Shown: positions 22,410-34,440 of the stretch, piece by piece
Position numbering within the stretch: position 1 is the stretch's first letter
Layout: each line of letters opens with the position of its first letter
Origin: Euonymus europaeus
Lineage: Eukaryota; Streptophyta; Magnoliopsida; Celastrales; Celastraceae
Length of the DNA: 64,000 bases
Direction of reading: 5' to 3'
Assembly: GCA_963580455.1 (NCBI GenBank)
Contig: OY756969.1
Location: forward strand, 19,068,760 to 19,132,759
Program-made: the position numbers and the translations under genes
Notes under the pieces: generated by a model
Told to the model about the DNA's origin: nothing
Seen by the model: the letters and a program-made list of their open reading frames with translations, nothing else
Database searches by the model: none

Positions 22410-22576
22410 ATTCTACCTCTAGAATGAGCACGAGGAGCATTTAAGGATAGTGTTGCAGACATTGAGAGAGCACCAATTATATGGTAAGTTAAGCAAATGT
22501 GTATTTTGGGAGACAGAAGTAAAATTTATGGGGCATGTGATAACCCAAGAGGGAGTTGCAGTAGATCCAGCGAAGG
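22410..22576 (+). pseudogene. E4 displaced RT fragment
   Basis: A + strand segment encodes [40 protein letters not shown] and VDPAKVE, the RT stretch that normally lies between the catalytic box and the thumb. Its natural upstream neighbour (through FIDDIL) is on the opposite strand from 22588 rightward, and its natural downstream neighbour starts at 19375. The 12 bases ATTCTACCTCTA at 22410-22421 are present inverted at 22577-22588. Confidence 0.9.
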
Positions 22577-23140
22577 TAGAGGTAGAATGTCATCGATAAA
22601 GACAATAACAAACCGGTCTAGATAAGGGTGAAACACCCGCTGCATTAAATTCATGAAGGTCGCTGGAGCATTGGTTAACCCAAATGGTATAACCAAAAAC
22701 TCATAGTACCCGTACCGAGTCCTGAAAGCTATCTTTGGGATATCTCCATCCCGAATTCTCAATTGATGGTAGCCAGATCTCAATCTTCGAATAATATTGA
22801 GAACCCCTCAATTGATCAAACAAATCATTAATCCTCGATAATGGGTACTTATTCTTCATAGTCACCTTATTCAACTGTCGGTAATCGACACACATTCTCA
22901 TTGTACCATCTTTCTTCTTTACAAATAATACTCAAGCAACCCAAGGGGAAAGACTAGGTCTAATGAATCCATTCTCCTGCAAGTCCTCCAACTGGGTCTT
23001 CAACTCTCTTAACTCAGTGGGAGCAATCCGATAAGGGGGAATCAAAATTGGATTCGTACCTGGACACATATCGATAGTAAACTCAATATCCCTCTTAGGT
23101 GGCAAACCCGATAAATCCTCCGAAAATACATCTTTATAAT
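22577..23140 (-). pseudogene. E4 right part: RT up to the catalytic box
   Basis: On the minus strand RT runs from [20 protein letters not shown] (about 22900) through a frame slip at about 22780 to [24 protein letters not shown]-type [16 protein letters not shown] and VIVFIDDIL at about 22590. The reading then falls off into the inverted fragment. RT is therefore split immediately after its catalytic residues. The N-terminal leader of RT, toward protease, lies at 22900-23140. Confidence 0.9.
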
Positions 23141-23141
23141 C

Positions 23142-23640
23142 CTATACCACCCGTATTGATATAGATGAATCCTCCCTAGACTCGGAAGTAGTGAGACTAG
23201 CTACTCGACAATCGACATAAGAAGGATTATCCAAAAAGTGTGGACAAGGAATACCCTTTGATCCCCTTAGTTGGATCACCACTCCCTCGGGCTTTTGCAA
23301 CTTTACTACCCTTTCCCAAAAATGTAATACGACTATGTGATGCTTTGTCAACCAATCCGCACCAAAAATAACATCATAGTCCTTGAAATCAAGGACATAC
23401 AAATAGCAGTCAACTAAACATCTTTGAACCGACACTTACAATCAAAGCAGATTCCTCCAATACGACTAAATTGACCAAATGGAGAATCTACCGCCATCAT
23501 CCTACTAATAGGAGAAATATCCAACCCCAATGTTGATGCAAATGACGATGAAATGAACGAGCTAGTAGCACCAGAATCAAATAAAACACGTGCTCATGAA
23601 TTGTAAATAAAAAAGGTACCTCCAATAAAGTTCGAATGCT
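23142..23640 (-). pseudogene. E4 protease
   Basis: The minus strand carries VLFDSGATSSFIS (DSGAT codons at 23564-23578), then ASTLGLDISPISRMM. After a frame change comes YVLDFKDYDVIFGADWLTKH, the typical gypsy protease end. A stop (TAG) and a slip lie between the two blocks near 23430. Protease would cut the gag-pol precursor. Confidence 0.85.
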
Positions 23641-23799
23641 CTGGTGCTGTCTGATGACCCATTGCAAACACTCTAGGGGAGCCACATTCTGCTGCTGCTG
23701 CTGACGTGTAGGTGGTCTTCCCTTTCCTGTATATGGTATAGTGGTAAGTAGGGGTGCAGAAATTGCAGATCCCAATCGTAGCAGTGGTGGAAGCAAATT

Positions 23800-24960
23800 C
23801 TGATCCTGCTGGTCACCCTGCTATGCAGTCCTCCCTAGCCATGGACATTATATTTGAAAGTGTCCCACATATCCACAGTTATAGCACTCTGGCCCTGTAG
23901 TTCTACACTGGGCAACGATGTGTCCTGTTCGCCCGCAACGATGACATTTCCTCTGGCTTCTCTGAGTACCTCCACCTTTCTTATCCCTGCCTCTTAGAGC
24001 GTGACCTCTAGGTCTTGTATGATCCCACTGTCCTCGTCTATCAATCCTTTGTCTCTTCTGACCACCACCAGACCTAGAACCTGCAGATGAAGTATCTCGC
24101 CTATGGTGCTTATCCTAATACCTCCTAGAGTCTTCAAAACTATGTTCAAATTGGAGAGCCATTTCTACCATCTCATTGTATCCCTTGATTCTCATCGAAA
24201 GTAACTGTGTACCTACGGCTGGAAGCAAGCCCTGTCGATTCTGTTCTGCCTTAAGCTCATTAGTCACTGTATATTGTTTTCCAAAATGATAAAGCTCATC
24301 AAATCGTCATCCATACTCCATCACTGATGTTTCAGACGTCTGTACTAACTCAAGGAACTCCTTCACCTTTCTGGTGCGAAAGGATAATGGTATAAACTGC
24401 TATAGAAAAAGATCACTGAAAGAATTCCACGTGAGAGTATCCCTCTTATCATCCAAGGAATCCCACCAGTCATAAGCAACACTCTCAAGAAAGTAGGAGA
24501 CCAATATCACCTGTCTCTCATCAGGTATACTCAATGTATCTAAGCGTCGGGTCATCTGTCTCAGCCACTCGTGCGCCTTAGTCACATTTGTCTATCTATG
24601 GAATATAGGAGGTCCAGTCTTTCGCAGCTGATTGAGCTCAACTAGATCCCTCCCTGCTCTTCTCTCGCCCGCTAGCTCTACATCTATACTCAAAGTTTGT
24701 CCCTCACTACGGGTCTCTAGCACTCGGGTGACTTGTGCTTGTACAAATTGAGTCATGGCTCGCATTATCTCTGCCATGTCTAGCATCATCAGCTGAGGCT
24801 GAGCTTCTAAGGTTTGAGGAACTGGTATTGCTGGAATAGTTGGTGTGTATACTTGTGTAGGAGTATATATTGCATCCCACTCTCCATGTCTATCCTTAGC
24901 TATTATAGGATCACCACCTAACTGTTGTTATATCACCCTCCTAACTTGTGGTGCTCTAAC
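23800..24960 (-). pseudogene. E4 gag with two zinc knuckles
   Basis: The gag core is clear in WLRQMTRRLDTLSIPDERQV and YDWWDSLDDKRDTLTWNSF (24400-24585). The text continues with stops through LRTRKVKEFLELVQ-like sequence to a basic linker. It ends in two knuckles: CHRCGRTGHIVAQC and CYNCGYVGHFQI followed by a stop and then C, so the second knuckle has a nonsense codon just before its last cysteine (about 23845). Paired knuckles fit the Tekay/Del type. Confidence 0.85.
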
Positions 24961-25301
24961 CCCACCTAGCTCCGAAAACATATCATTATCTAATCAAGAC
25001 AATGTCTCAGCTCTCACGGAATAACTACCCCCACAATCAGATCATTAGAATAATCTGATCCGTATATCGGCTTGGATGCCTGTGCACCCTCCGGAAGGAT
25101 CCTTCTGCCACGTCCTTGACCTTTACGTGTGTACATCTGAAACATACACAACATAACTCAAAATACATAAGACAAGAGGATTTAAGGGATAAAGGGTACA
25201 TACATAATCAGCTGGGCTCGTGATGTGACCTGAAAAATACAATACCTAATATCAAACTACCAATGGACACATAACCCTTGGTCTGTAAGTCTCATAACCT
25301 C

Positions 25302-25313
25302 GCTCCAATACCA
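25302..25313 (-). other. E4 primer binding site
   Basis: Minus-strand TGGTATTGGAGC lies three bases after the LTR end (GTTGTGACA). It is a Met-tRNA type site with two changes from TGGTATCAGAGC. Confidence 0.8.
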
Positions 25314-25316
25314 AGT

Positions 25317-27411
25317 TGTCACAACCCGCCCCGTGGAACGTGAGCTAAATGACAAAACGACACGTACTCACACTAGACACGTCACAAACTGACATAAATT
25401 TCAATAATAATTTTGGTAGCATCTTTCCATAAATTGAGGAATGCCACCCTGCACAAAAATATATAAAAAATACTTCTATAATCAATCTAGAAAACTCAAG
25501 ACACCCTCCACATTACAAGCCCCTCAGGGGTTCCCAACAATCACATATATAATATTTATGGCACAAGAGTCTCGATCACATAGAGTCCTCTCCTGACCTT
25601 CCAAAATAGCCACAACAAAAAAGTATCCAACTACTTTCCATAACAAGTATCATAATATAAATAAAGGGAACAAACAACTAAACATACTCTTGGATGACTC
25701 TACTAAGTCAGGCCACCACGGTCATGCCCCGTCACGCTGATTTGGAGGATCTGTACTAGTAGATGACTCACCTGAAAGTGAAAAGAATAAATAGCGTGAG
25801 ACAAATGCTGAGTGGGGATATCAAATAAGGAAGAAATGTGAAAGACCAGAATGAATGCATCGAGATACTATGTAGAAAAATGTGTCCGTACACCCATCCG
25901 AACCTCCGAACACCAATCCCATGACTCTGAAGAGCTGTAGATCGCTCCCACACCCGTACCCTACTTCATATTCACCGGCACCGTAAATCGGTCTGCACGG
26001 AAAATCCATGAAGAAGTTGTAAATCCGTCGAATATTTCCATTTCCCAAATCCATATCATATTAAAATTCTCAATCCCGAATCATCGTTCCTAAACATGGA
26101 AACACCCGAGCCCCTTGCCTAGTGATCCATCATGCCACTAAATGCCCAGTTAAAACCATTTAAATATTATGTCACATAAATCACATCACATGAAGATCCA
26201 AATACATGTTAATCGAGCTTAACACGTTCAGGAAGAAATGCGTATATACATATTTAATAAATCAATCAAAGAAAAAGTCATACAACGAATCATGTAACGG
26301 GTTTGACTCTCTTGGAACAATCAAGAGTAGCCCAAATGAATCTATAAAATTTAATACGATACGGAAGATTCGAGAAGACAACTTTCAAAGCTTTTTTTAG
26401 AAATGAGAAAAATTTAACCAAGGAAGGAAAAAAATCCCTACCTTTTTTCGATAATGCACAGTCTCTATCACCAAACCAAGTTTCTTCCAAGTAAATTCTC
26501 TAACCTGTTTAATAAAAATAAACTAAATTTACTTCCACAAGTTCAAACTTCAAATATTCCAACCTCAAAAATTTTGATATTCTAAAATCCCTCTCACTTC
26601 TCTAAAAATAGACATTTTAGCATTCTAATAAAAAAATAAACATAAAAATCTCAATACATATTTTTTTTTTCAATTTAACTGAACTTTCACTTAACAATTT
26701 TAGGCTAATGAAAATCTCCTTTTTTTTTCCTTTCCAATTTCTACTTCAAGAAAAAATCCCCATTGGATTTTCAAAACCTAACAATTCAACACCAATAAGG
26801 TCTAATTAAACTAATAGAATCAGAAAATATATTCATTAATTTGAAATACCCAAATCCCCTAAAAACCTAGAATTTTTGTAATTGTTGAATCCTTAAGATA
26901 AACTAAAATTCTTACCATGTAGTGAAAATAAGTTGGATATTGATGTCTAGACCAAACTTGGTGAAGGTTCTTGGTGGCAAGAAACTTCTTCATGAAAATC
27001 ATGAGAGAATGTTGAGTTAGAGAGAGAAAGAAATCATGTAAAATAAGTAAGAACTTCTAAAAATTACGTTAGCCTTGAAAATGAAAGAAATTTGTAGGCT
27101 GATTTGGCTTGAAAATTGAGGAGTTAAGGCTTTGTTGGTGTGAAAGTGAAGTGGCAGAGATGAACCAGAAAGAAGGACTTGGCTTGGAAGGAAAGAAGGC
27201 CCGTGTGAGTAAAGTGAAGCTGCTAGACTTCACTTTTTTTTTCTTTTTTTTAATTCTTACCTTTTTATATTAATAAAACTAAACTATGCATTTCTATTTT
27301 TATTAAACTTTTCTACACTTTTTCTTTTACTCTACATTTTTAAACCCCCTGAATCAATTAGTTTCTCTTATATTGTTTATTATTTATTTTTTTTTGGGTC
27401 GGGATTTTACA
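25317..27411 (-). repeat. E4 right LTR (5' LTR)
   Basis: 2095 bp. On the minus strand it starts TGTAAAATCCCGACCC at 27411 and ends GGGCGGGTTGTGACA at 25317. Its first 885 bp match the left LTR at 21445 in inverted orientation, which shows that the two halves of E4 face each other. Its outer end abuts the E5 LTR, with TGATT at 27412. Confidence 0.9.
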
Positions 27412-27426
27412 TGATTACACGCGTAT

Positions 27427-27555
27427 CATATAGAGTGCACTAGAGTACAAAGTTATCTCCTTGATTATAGAGATTGTATCAACGTCTAGCATCCTATAAA
27501 TAAAGAACAAAACAACTAATTACATTTGAATGTTATCAATAAGGATTAATCTACA
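27427..27555 (-). repeat. E5 3' LTR remnant
   Basis: On the minus strand it starts TGTAGATTAATCC after a purine tract (GATGGGAAG) and includes a TATA-like TTTATTTATAGG. It matches 32316-32444 until TATATG. About 15 further bases lie before E4 begins. Confidence 0.8.
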
Positions 27556-27565
27556 ATACTTCCCA

Positions 27566-28640
27566 TCAATCTGGATCAAGAAGATTAATTGAGCCAAGCT
27601 TGAGCAGTAGATGATGAAAGTGATCCGAAGATATTGGTTTGGTAAAGATATCGGCAAGCCGATCTTGACTTTGAGTGTAGTGAGTAATAATGACCAGAGG
27701 TTGAACATGTTGCCGAATGTAATGACAATCAACTTTAGTGTGCTTCATGCGTTCATGAAATACTGGATTAGAGGCAATATTCATTTCCGCTTGATTATCA
27801 CAACAAAGGGTCATAGGAGAATAATGAACAATTCCCAAATCAGCAAGAAGCACTTTCAACCACATGAGTTCAGCGGAAGTAGAAGCCATAGCACGACACT
27901 CTACTTCAGCACTTGAACGAGCAATAATCATCTATTTTTTACTCTTCCATGACACCAAGTTACCTCCAACAAAAATATAATAGCCTATAATGGACTTGCG
28001 ATAAAGATTATTTCCAGCCCAATCGGAATCGGTATGACCAATAATTAGATCAAGACCATGATGTTTCATAAGAATACCATGACCAATTGATCCCTTTAGA
28101 TAACGGAGTATCCTTTTAACAATGTCCATGTGAGCTGTTATAGGAGAATGCATAAACTGACTTACAATACTAACAACATGACTGATATTAGGCCGAGTAA
28201 TTGTAAGATAAATGAGCTTGCCCACCAGCCGTTGGTAATCTTGAAAAGAACTTAGTGGCTCACCATGCAAAGGAAGCTGCAATTTACTATCCAAAGGAGT
28301 TTTGGCCGACTTACAGTGCAACATTTTTGCCTCACCTAACAGGTCAAGCATATATTTTTGCTGATTCAAAAATAATCCTTTAGATGAGGTAGCCATTTCG
28401 ATACCCAAAAAATATTTTAGTGCACCCAGATCTTTAATAGCAAACCTTTGATGCAAAATGCCTTTGAGCTTATCAATAGCGAATTGATTATCACCCGTAA
28501 TATATCAGATCGTCGACATAAACCAATACAATCAATGTTCTCCCGAGTCGTTACGAATAAATAAGGAATGATACGCATGACTTCTTTGAAAACCAATTTG
28601 CTCAAAGACAACACTAAGTTTAGCATGCTCAAAGATTGTG
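27566..28640 (-). pseudogene. E5 RT remainder and RNase H
   Basis: The minus strand begins at HAKLSVVFEQIGFQRSHAYH, the RT segment just before the catalytic box. The box itself is degraded: the equivalent text reads FMSTI then a stop, in a shifted frame. After that the reading is good: FAIKDLGALKYFLGIEM, GLFLNQQKYMLDLL, LIYLTITRPNISHVVSIVSQ, HTDSDWAGNNLYRKSIIGYY. A stop at 27932-27934 is followed by RSSAEVECRAMASTSAELMW and DIFTKPISSDHFHHLLLKLG. The N-terminal two thirds of RT are deleted. Confidence 0.87.
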
Positions 28641-29143
28641 TCATGACGTGTGTTGTAAATTCTGTGCCATTATTTGATCGAAAGATTTTTATTGGAGAGG
28701 AAAATTGAGTGATGACTAAGTTATGAAAATCTTGGAAGACATGAGCAACTTCATGTTTTAATTTTAAGAGATAGAGCTAGGTAAAACAAGAGTAATCATT
28801 GAAAAATGTGACAAAATATTTTTATCCATCAAAAGATTCAGAAACTGGCCCTCAAACATCAGAATGCACTAATTCAAAGATTTTATTAGTACGCAAATTT
28901 GAAGAAGGAAAAAACTACTGAGTAGATTTAGACAATGGACATACATCGCAATTTGATGAATGCTTATTTAGACCAGGACAAATTTTAGATAAAATAATGT
29001 CAGAAGGATGAGCCAGGCGTTGGTGCCACAACTGTTGACCTGAAGAAGAAACATGTACCTGAAGTCCTTTTGACACGCGGGCACGTTTAGGAAGGTAGTA
29101 GTGCCCTTGATGAACAAATCCCTCTCCAATCATCTTCTAGGTT
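28641..29143 (-). pseudogene. E5 integrase N-terminal half
   Basis: The minus strand reads MIGEGFVHQGHYYLPKRA, then QQLWHQRLAHPSDIILSKI and a CDVCPLSKSTQ zinc pair (HHCC region). With stops it continues FELVHSDV and YFVTFFNDYSCFT to SNNGTEFTTHVM, so the first two acidic positions of the core are recognisable. The text then jumps straight to RT at about 28640, so the third catalytic residue and C-terminus are gone. Confidence 0.82.
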
Positions 29144-29148
29144 ACTAG

Positions 29149-31260
29149 TGTAATACCCTGAATTTGTAACTAGTTAGGCAAAATAATACGAGAGATAATT
29201 AAGGCGAGATGTTCAATTTGAGCAAAATATTATAGGAGCGAGAATCACCAAAATCAGAATTTAAATAAATTCATTAACAATTTAGGAAATTAGATGTTAT
29301 AAGCATTTTGGAAATTAGGTAATATTTGTGAAGGTTAGATGGAGATAGCAATTTTGTAAATAACATTAACACACTTAAGGAATAAGTAAATATGTTAAGG
29401 ACAAAAGAGTCAAAACACAAGAGGAAATTAGGTAAATATAAAATAATAGCACGCAAACCAAGAAAATTGAAAAAACCTAAATAGAACGTTGGAGTGGATG
29501 GAGGCGGAGGTGATGATGGAACGGGAATTTCTGTCAACAGTGAGGAACTAAGAAAATGAGGACACGGGGAGAATCACCATGACGAGGGGAGTTGATATTG
29601 ATCATTTTCGAAAAGAACGGATCAGGTTTGAGCTATCAACGACGGCAGAGGGGACTTTGGGGTCGACATCTTTGAAGCCTATTTTCGCCCACCTCCGGCC
29701 ACCTCTCAAGTAAATGAAAATAACATTGAACTCGCCGCGTCTTCCTCTGTCGAATAAGGCTGGTCGTGACCACCACCGCGCCACCAACGGTGGCAACCCG
29801 ATAAAACAAACCAACGGGTTTGTTAGACCCGTTTGTGGGAGGAAGAGGGGCAACCAGGTCTGCCTGACCCGGCCGATAATTATTTTAATTAATTAATCTT
29901 AATTGTATTAATTAGTGTTAATTGTTTTGATCAAAGAAACTAACTAAAAGTAAAAATATTAATAAATGATTATGGATATTATATGGGTTTTAGGAACCCA
30001 CCGCTTAAGTTTTAAATTAATTAATGAGAGATAATAAGAATAAATATTAATGTCTTTATTATGGATTTTAGGCACTAGTTTTGATAGTTAAAAATATCGA
30101 GAAATTACGGGGACACATTAAGGTAAGTAATACTCACTTGGGTCACGGAATTGCATGCTGAATGATTGTTAATTTTACAATTTTTTATTTGTATGTGTAT
30201 GTATATGTATAAGTGTATGTATATATATATATTTAGTATGATTCATTTGTTGTAATGAGATTGATATTGTTATAATAATAGTTGTATGGACTCGGTTGAT
30301 TATAGACATAAACTTGATTGCGGTGATTTTGGTACTGGTTGACTGTGAACTGTCATGTGATGAAATATATATATATATATATATATATGAGGCTGAACTG
30401 ACGATGATAAGTTATCTGTGAATGCTGAATTGTTATGTGATGATATTTAGATATAACAGTTAATGTTTGTATTGCATGAGGCATAACACATCATGGCATA
30501 CATGACACATGCATTCAAGGAAAAAGGAAAATATTTTTACAAATCGGGTACTACTGCTACAGGGAGGGTATATTGAAAAGTTAACGTTGAGGTTTATTGC
30601 AAATGGAATTGGTACTGGAAATGAAAATGGAAATGTATTCTAACCGAAAAGTATTCTTTGGTAGAATACTTAATATAAGGAAAATCCCGACCGGTTGCTC
30701 TGTAACAGTTTACCTAGGTTAAGGGCCCGAGTATTAGAAAAGTTATTTAAATGGCTGACTGTTTCTCTAAAGATGAGGTTCATGTACATTCATGCATAAG
30801 TATTACTTGATGGGCCTCGGCTCACTATGTTCCGTGATGCAGTTATTGGTTTCTTAGATGGTTATGCTAACTTAGGAGTTGATGGTGTCGTCATAGATCC
30901 ATGAAGAAGATGCTCATGTGACGGAAGCTAGTTTTCACGAAAGATTGATCAATTAAGTCTTGCTTTCATTTATGCAATAATAGTAATAGCTTTGATGTAT
31001 GATAGTAAGGGTAGATTCGGGAACGAGCATGAAAAGAAAAAGATTCACAGTAGTATACTTAGAGGATTTTAATTGAATGTTACTGATTATTTAAAATATA
31101 TAAGATGACGCTTTTATTTCATATTAACAAATAATATATTTGGTGGAATTGTTTCTTGAGGTGGATATGTGTTAAATATAGGGTGAGTTTATACTATTAT
31201 ATAAGTACCGTTCTGGACTACAAGCTCGAGAATTAGGGTTTCGTGGGACGGGGCATTACA
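29149..31260 (+). mobile_element. S1: solo LTR of a gypsy-type element
   Basis: A 2112-bp sequence with ends TGTAATACCC and GGGGCATTACA. It is flanked by the 5-bp duplication ACTAG (29144-29148 and 31261-31265) and has no internal coding region. It interrupts the E5 protease-integrase join. The terminal sequences match the pattern of large plant gypsy LTRs (Tekay-like, inferred). A TA microsatellite lies at 30365-30388. A single LTR with a target duplication implies recombination between two LTRs that removed the rest. Confidence 0.92.
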
Positions 31261-31265
31261 ACTAG

Positions 31266-32315
31266 ATCCTCAAACACAATTGAAGGATTGCATTAAGCGG
31301 CCAACATACAAGAGTTGAAAAGGAAAAGATGGAAAATAAAGTACATAAGAGGAAATGTAATTGGACAGTATCTTGATTGTACCATGACCCGCCACAGATG
31401 CACCTTTACCATTAGCAATAGTGATTTGAGAATGAGGAGACAAAATTTCAAAGTTACCAAGATGACTAGAATCATTTGTCACATGATCAATGGCCCCCGA
31501 ATCCACAACCGAACAAGCATGACTCATATTTAAAGCAAGAGCAAAGACATTCAAAATACCTGGTACATCTGCAGTGGAACCACTCTTATTTTCAGCAAGG
31601 AAATTCACAAACTTCCCAATGAAAGCCCAAGCATTAGAAGGATTATCATTCTCAACCTTCTCACCACCATCATTATTTTTTCCCTGAATATAATTAGCAA
31701 ACTCATTTATAAGAGTAATCGGGCCACAAGTGAACCTTGTCATACCATCAGTAGGAGATGTAGAAGCATAGTTGACTAGTGATCCAGACCCTGTGCCACG
31801 TTTTGACCCTCCTTTATTGATGAATTTTGGTTTGAGTTCTGGATGAAGAACCCAACACCTATCAATAGTACGACCAAGATTGTTACAATAAGCACACTTA
31901 AAGTCATTTCTTCTGCCTTTATTTCCTCGTTCTTTTGGACGCCTTTGAGTGGAAATAAAGGCTCAGACTTCAGACAAATCTCTCTTGGGCTTCCCGGACA
32001 TAACTTTCCTTCATGTCTCCTAACGTTGGATAGTAGCACAAACACTGCAAAATGTGGGCAGCTTAGCATTCAAAAGAATACAACTACACAAATCTTCATA
32101 ATCTAGAGTGAGATTGGCCAACAACTAAAAAATCTTGTCCCCTTCAACCTGTTTCAATAATAGTGCGGAGTCGATAGTATGTGGTCGATAAACTGCAAGT
32201 TCATTCCACATAGTTTTTAAGCTACCAAGATATTGAACAAAAGGCTTACCTTCTTGTTGAAAAGAAGCAATATCTTTCTTGAGTTGAAACACACGTGCAT
32301 AATTGTTAAGATTTC
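31266..32315 (-). pseudogene. E5 gag C-terminal part and protease
   Basis: Gag starts abruptly at the LTR remnant with NNYARVFQLKKDIASFQQEG, then FVQYLGSLKTMWNELAVYRP, so its N-terminus is deleted. The knuckle reads CAYCNNLGRTIDRCW with arginine (31870-31872) where histidine is expected. Protease carries VVDSGAIDHVTND with the DSG intact, within a 157-codon frame (31743-31270). It would continue into the pre-integrase region across S1. Confidence 0.85.
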
Positions 32316-32444
32316 CATATATAGTGCACTAGAGTAAAAAGTTATCTCCTTGATTATAGAGATAGTATCAACGTCTAGCGTCCTATAAATAAGGAACAAA
32401 TCAACTAATTACATGTGAGCGTGATCAATAAGGAATAATCTACA
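32316..32444 (-). repeat. E5 5' LTR remnant
   Basis: 129 bp matching 27427-27555. On the minus strand it starts TGTAGATTATTCC and runs to CACTATATATG, where gag coding begins at once. Primer site, leader and gag start are missing between them. Confidence 0.8.
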
Positions 32445-33979
32445 ATAACTACTCCATTTTCAAACTCTACCAAAGAAAATTAAAGGCAACCCCATACTGA
32501 TTCAAAATTAATAAGAAAAGTCAATAGGGTATTGTTAGCTATACAAAACAACACACAATAAAAACTGCAACAATACCTTATCTTGGGGTGGGTGAATACA
32601 AAGAGACGAGCTAGTAGAGAGAGAGAGATGCATGGCTCAAAAGGTGAGAATGGGGTAAGACTTGGTGATGTCACAGTTGGAGGAAAAAGGCACGAGATAA
32701 AGTCTAGTTAGAAAGTCTTCTAGGTCCATATGAGAAATAAAGTAACATGAGAGAGAGAAAAAAAAGATGGGAAAGTATGAGAGAGAGTAGCATGAGAATT
32801 GGGGAGTAAATGTGGTATGTGGCCATAAAGAGTCTCCTCCAAACTAAAAATCGTACTCTTTTCTATAGTATTTTGTCCAAATCAAATATTTCATTCTAAA
32901 TCCATAAAGTCTCATTAATTTTTTAAATTTTTTCAATCAATAATCAATCAAATATTTTTCCATTCCTTCTTTCTTTCCTTCAATTCTTCTTCCCTTGATT
33001 TTCTTCCTCTTTTCCTCTCAAAATTTGGTTTCTTTCCTCTCTTTTTTTGCTTTTTATTTTTCTTTTCTTTCTCTTTTTATTTTTAAATTTTCTTCCTAAA
33101 AAAGTGATTTCACACTCAAATTTTAGAAGGTTCTACATGGGCTGAATTTGTGGCACTAACTGAACCTCTCCTCTTGAGCCTCAATTATGGAACATTGATG
33201 GATTTAGCCTGTCAAAAAGAATTGAACTTTTTTATGATTTTTTCAAGTTGACTCTGGACAAAAACCGTTTACTACAAAATTTGGGAAATTGTGTCCTACA
33301 CTACTCCAAACATGAAAGCTAGAAGGGACCTCTAATTTAGAACTGAGCCTTTGAATAAATCTAGCCCTTCCCTGCATGATTAAGACAATAGCTCTGCCAA
33401 ACCTATTGCTAATAGGAAATCCAAAAATAAAATTTCAGCAACTCCTTCTACAACAGATAAGATAGCAGACCTCTTCCTGCAAAAAAAAAAGAAGATAAAA
33501 TCGTAGGAAGCCAAATGACAGAAACAATCCAATAACAAAAGAAGAGAGAAATAAATAATTCCTCCCAATTCTTAATCTCAAACCAACCTCAAAAGATCAG
33601 ATGATCTTCACGTACTCAAAAAATCCTCACTATCACTCGTGTTTCCTTTAACCCCAAAATCAATATCTTTTACTCAAAACACTCACAAGTTTAATACGCC
33701 TTAAATTACACTCGTGTTTCCCTCCCATGTAGGCATTGAAACACACTAGCTCTGAGCAAATGGGAACTGCAAAAAAATAAACTAGTTAGGAAACACATGC
33801 CTCCATTTTTCTCTAGATTATCCTCTCTCAAAGCAATCTCACAATCACTCGTGTTTCTCTCAGATTAGAATTGATGTCACTATCCCTCATGTTTCCACCC
33901 ACAAAGACCTCCAAGAACGATGCCCATAACTCCAACTCCAAGCAAAAGAGAAAAGAACTAGCCCTACAAAAATGAGAAG
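32445..33979. other. Unassigned region with degenerate repeats
   Basis: No convincing coding frame. Within 33633-33896 the string CACTCGTGTTTC, or a close variant, occurs four times (33634, 33709, 33846, 33884), with partly repeated text between. On the minus strand two T-rich tracts ending TTGCAG precede it, resembling 3' splice sites, but no exon can be read. A pyrimidine-rich stretch spans 32955-33090. Confidence 0.45.
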
Positions 33980-34137
33980 GGGGTAACTAAACTTTTGCTC
34001 ATCAATTGAGATTTTTCAATTTGCTTACTGAATGTTCAAACATTATAGGTCGATAATCTAAATTTTTGATTTTTTCCAATATGATAATTCGATCAAATTT
34101 TAAGATTTTCGAGCAGTTAACGCACTGATGTGGCCTG

Positions 34138-34440
34138 TTGACTGTCAGCATTAGCTTGCGTGGCCTAACATCTGCCAAAGTGTATATTAACTCAATTTTT
34201 GAAAATAAAAAATTTCAAATGGCAATGACCATTTTAAAATCACATTTATTATTACTAAATTCACAATTTTGGTGTCTTCTTTCACCAAGCTTTGAGCCCT
34301 CAAGCCTCAACTTCATCCATGGCAGCCATCATGTCCACACCACAACCAAGGCCTCTTTGATTTCATCCTTTCATTCAAATTCTTCTATAAACACTCCATC
34401 GAGAACCCTTCGTTATTCATCCAAAAAATGACCTCGTATC
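34138..34440 (+). other. Gene-like segment inside the MULE-like arms
   Basis: It holds a 97-codon frame ending SSINTPSRTLRYSSKK and an ATGGCAGCC start-like site at 34319. The serine/threonine-rich composition recalls a chloroplast transit peptide, but no known protein is recognised. It joins 36215-36443 after S2 is removed; that part includes GTAPPPIQSLLQGLHPL in one + frame and an open minus frame. A captured gene fragment is one reading; chance open frames are another. Confidence 0.25.

Larger units (their letters stand above)
27412..32444 (-). mobile_element. E5: decayed Ty1/copia element, interrupted by S1
   Basis: Minus-strand gag, protease, integrase start and RT/RNase H lie between two 129-bp LTR remnants (27427-27555 and 32316-32444) that match each other closely. 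Large parts are missing: the outer part of both LTRs, the primer site and gag N-terminus, and about 1.5 kb covering the integrase C-terminus and most RT. Solo LTR S1 sits in the integrase part. Copia order (integrase before RT) is clear. It is the most eroded full-length-type element in the window. Confidence 0.88.

Noticed and set aside
29602..29896. Overlapping frames on both strands inside S1
   Set aside because: They lie within a solo LTR bounded by a target duplication; no similarity to proteins.
31843..32106. 87-codon + strand frame
   Set aside because: It is antisense to E5 gag; shadow of the real coding strand.
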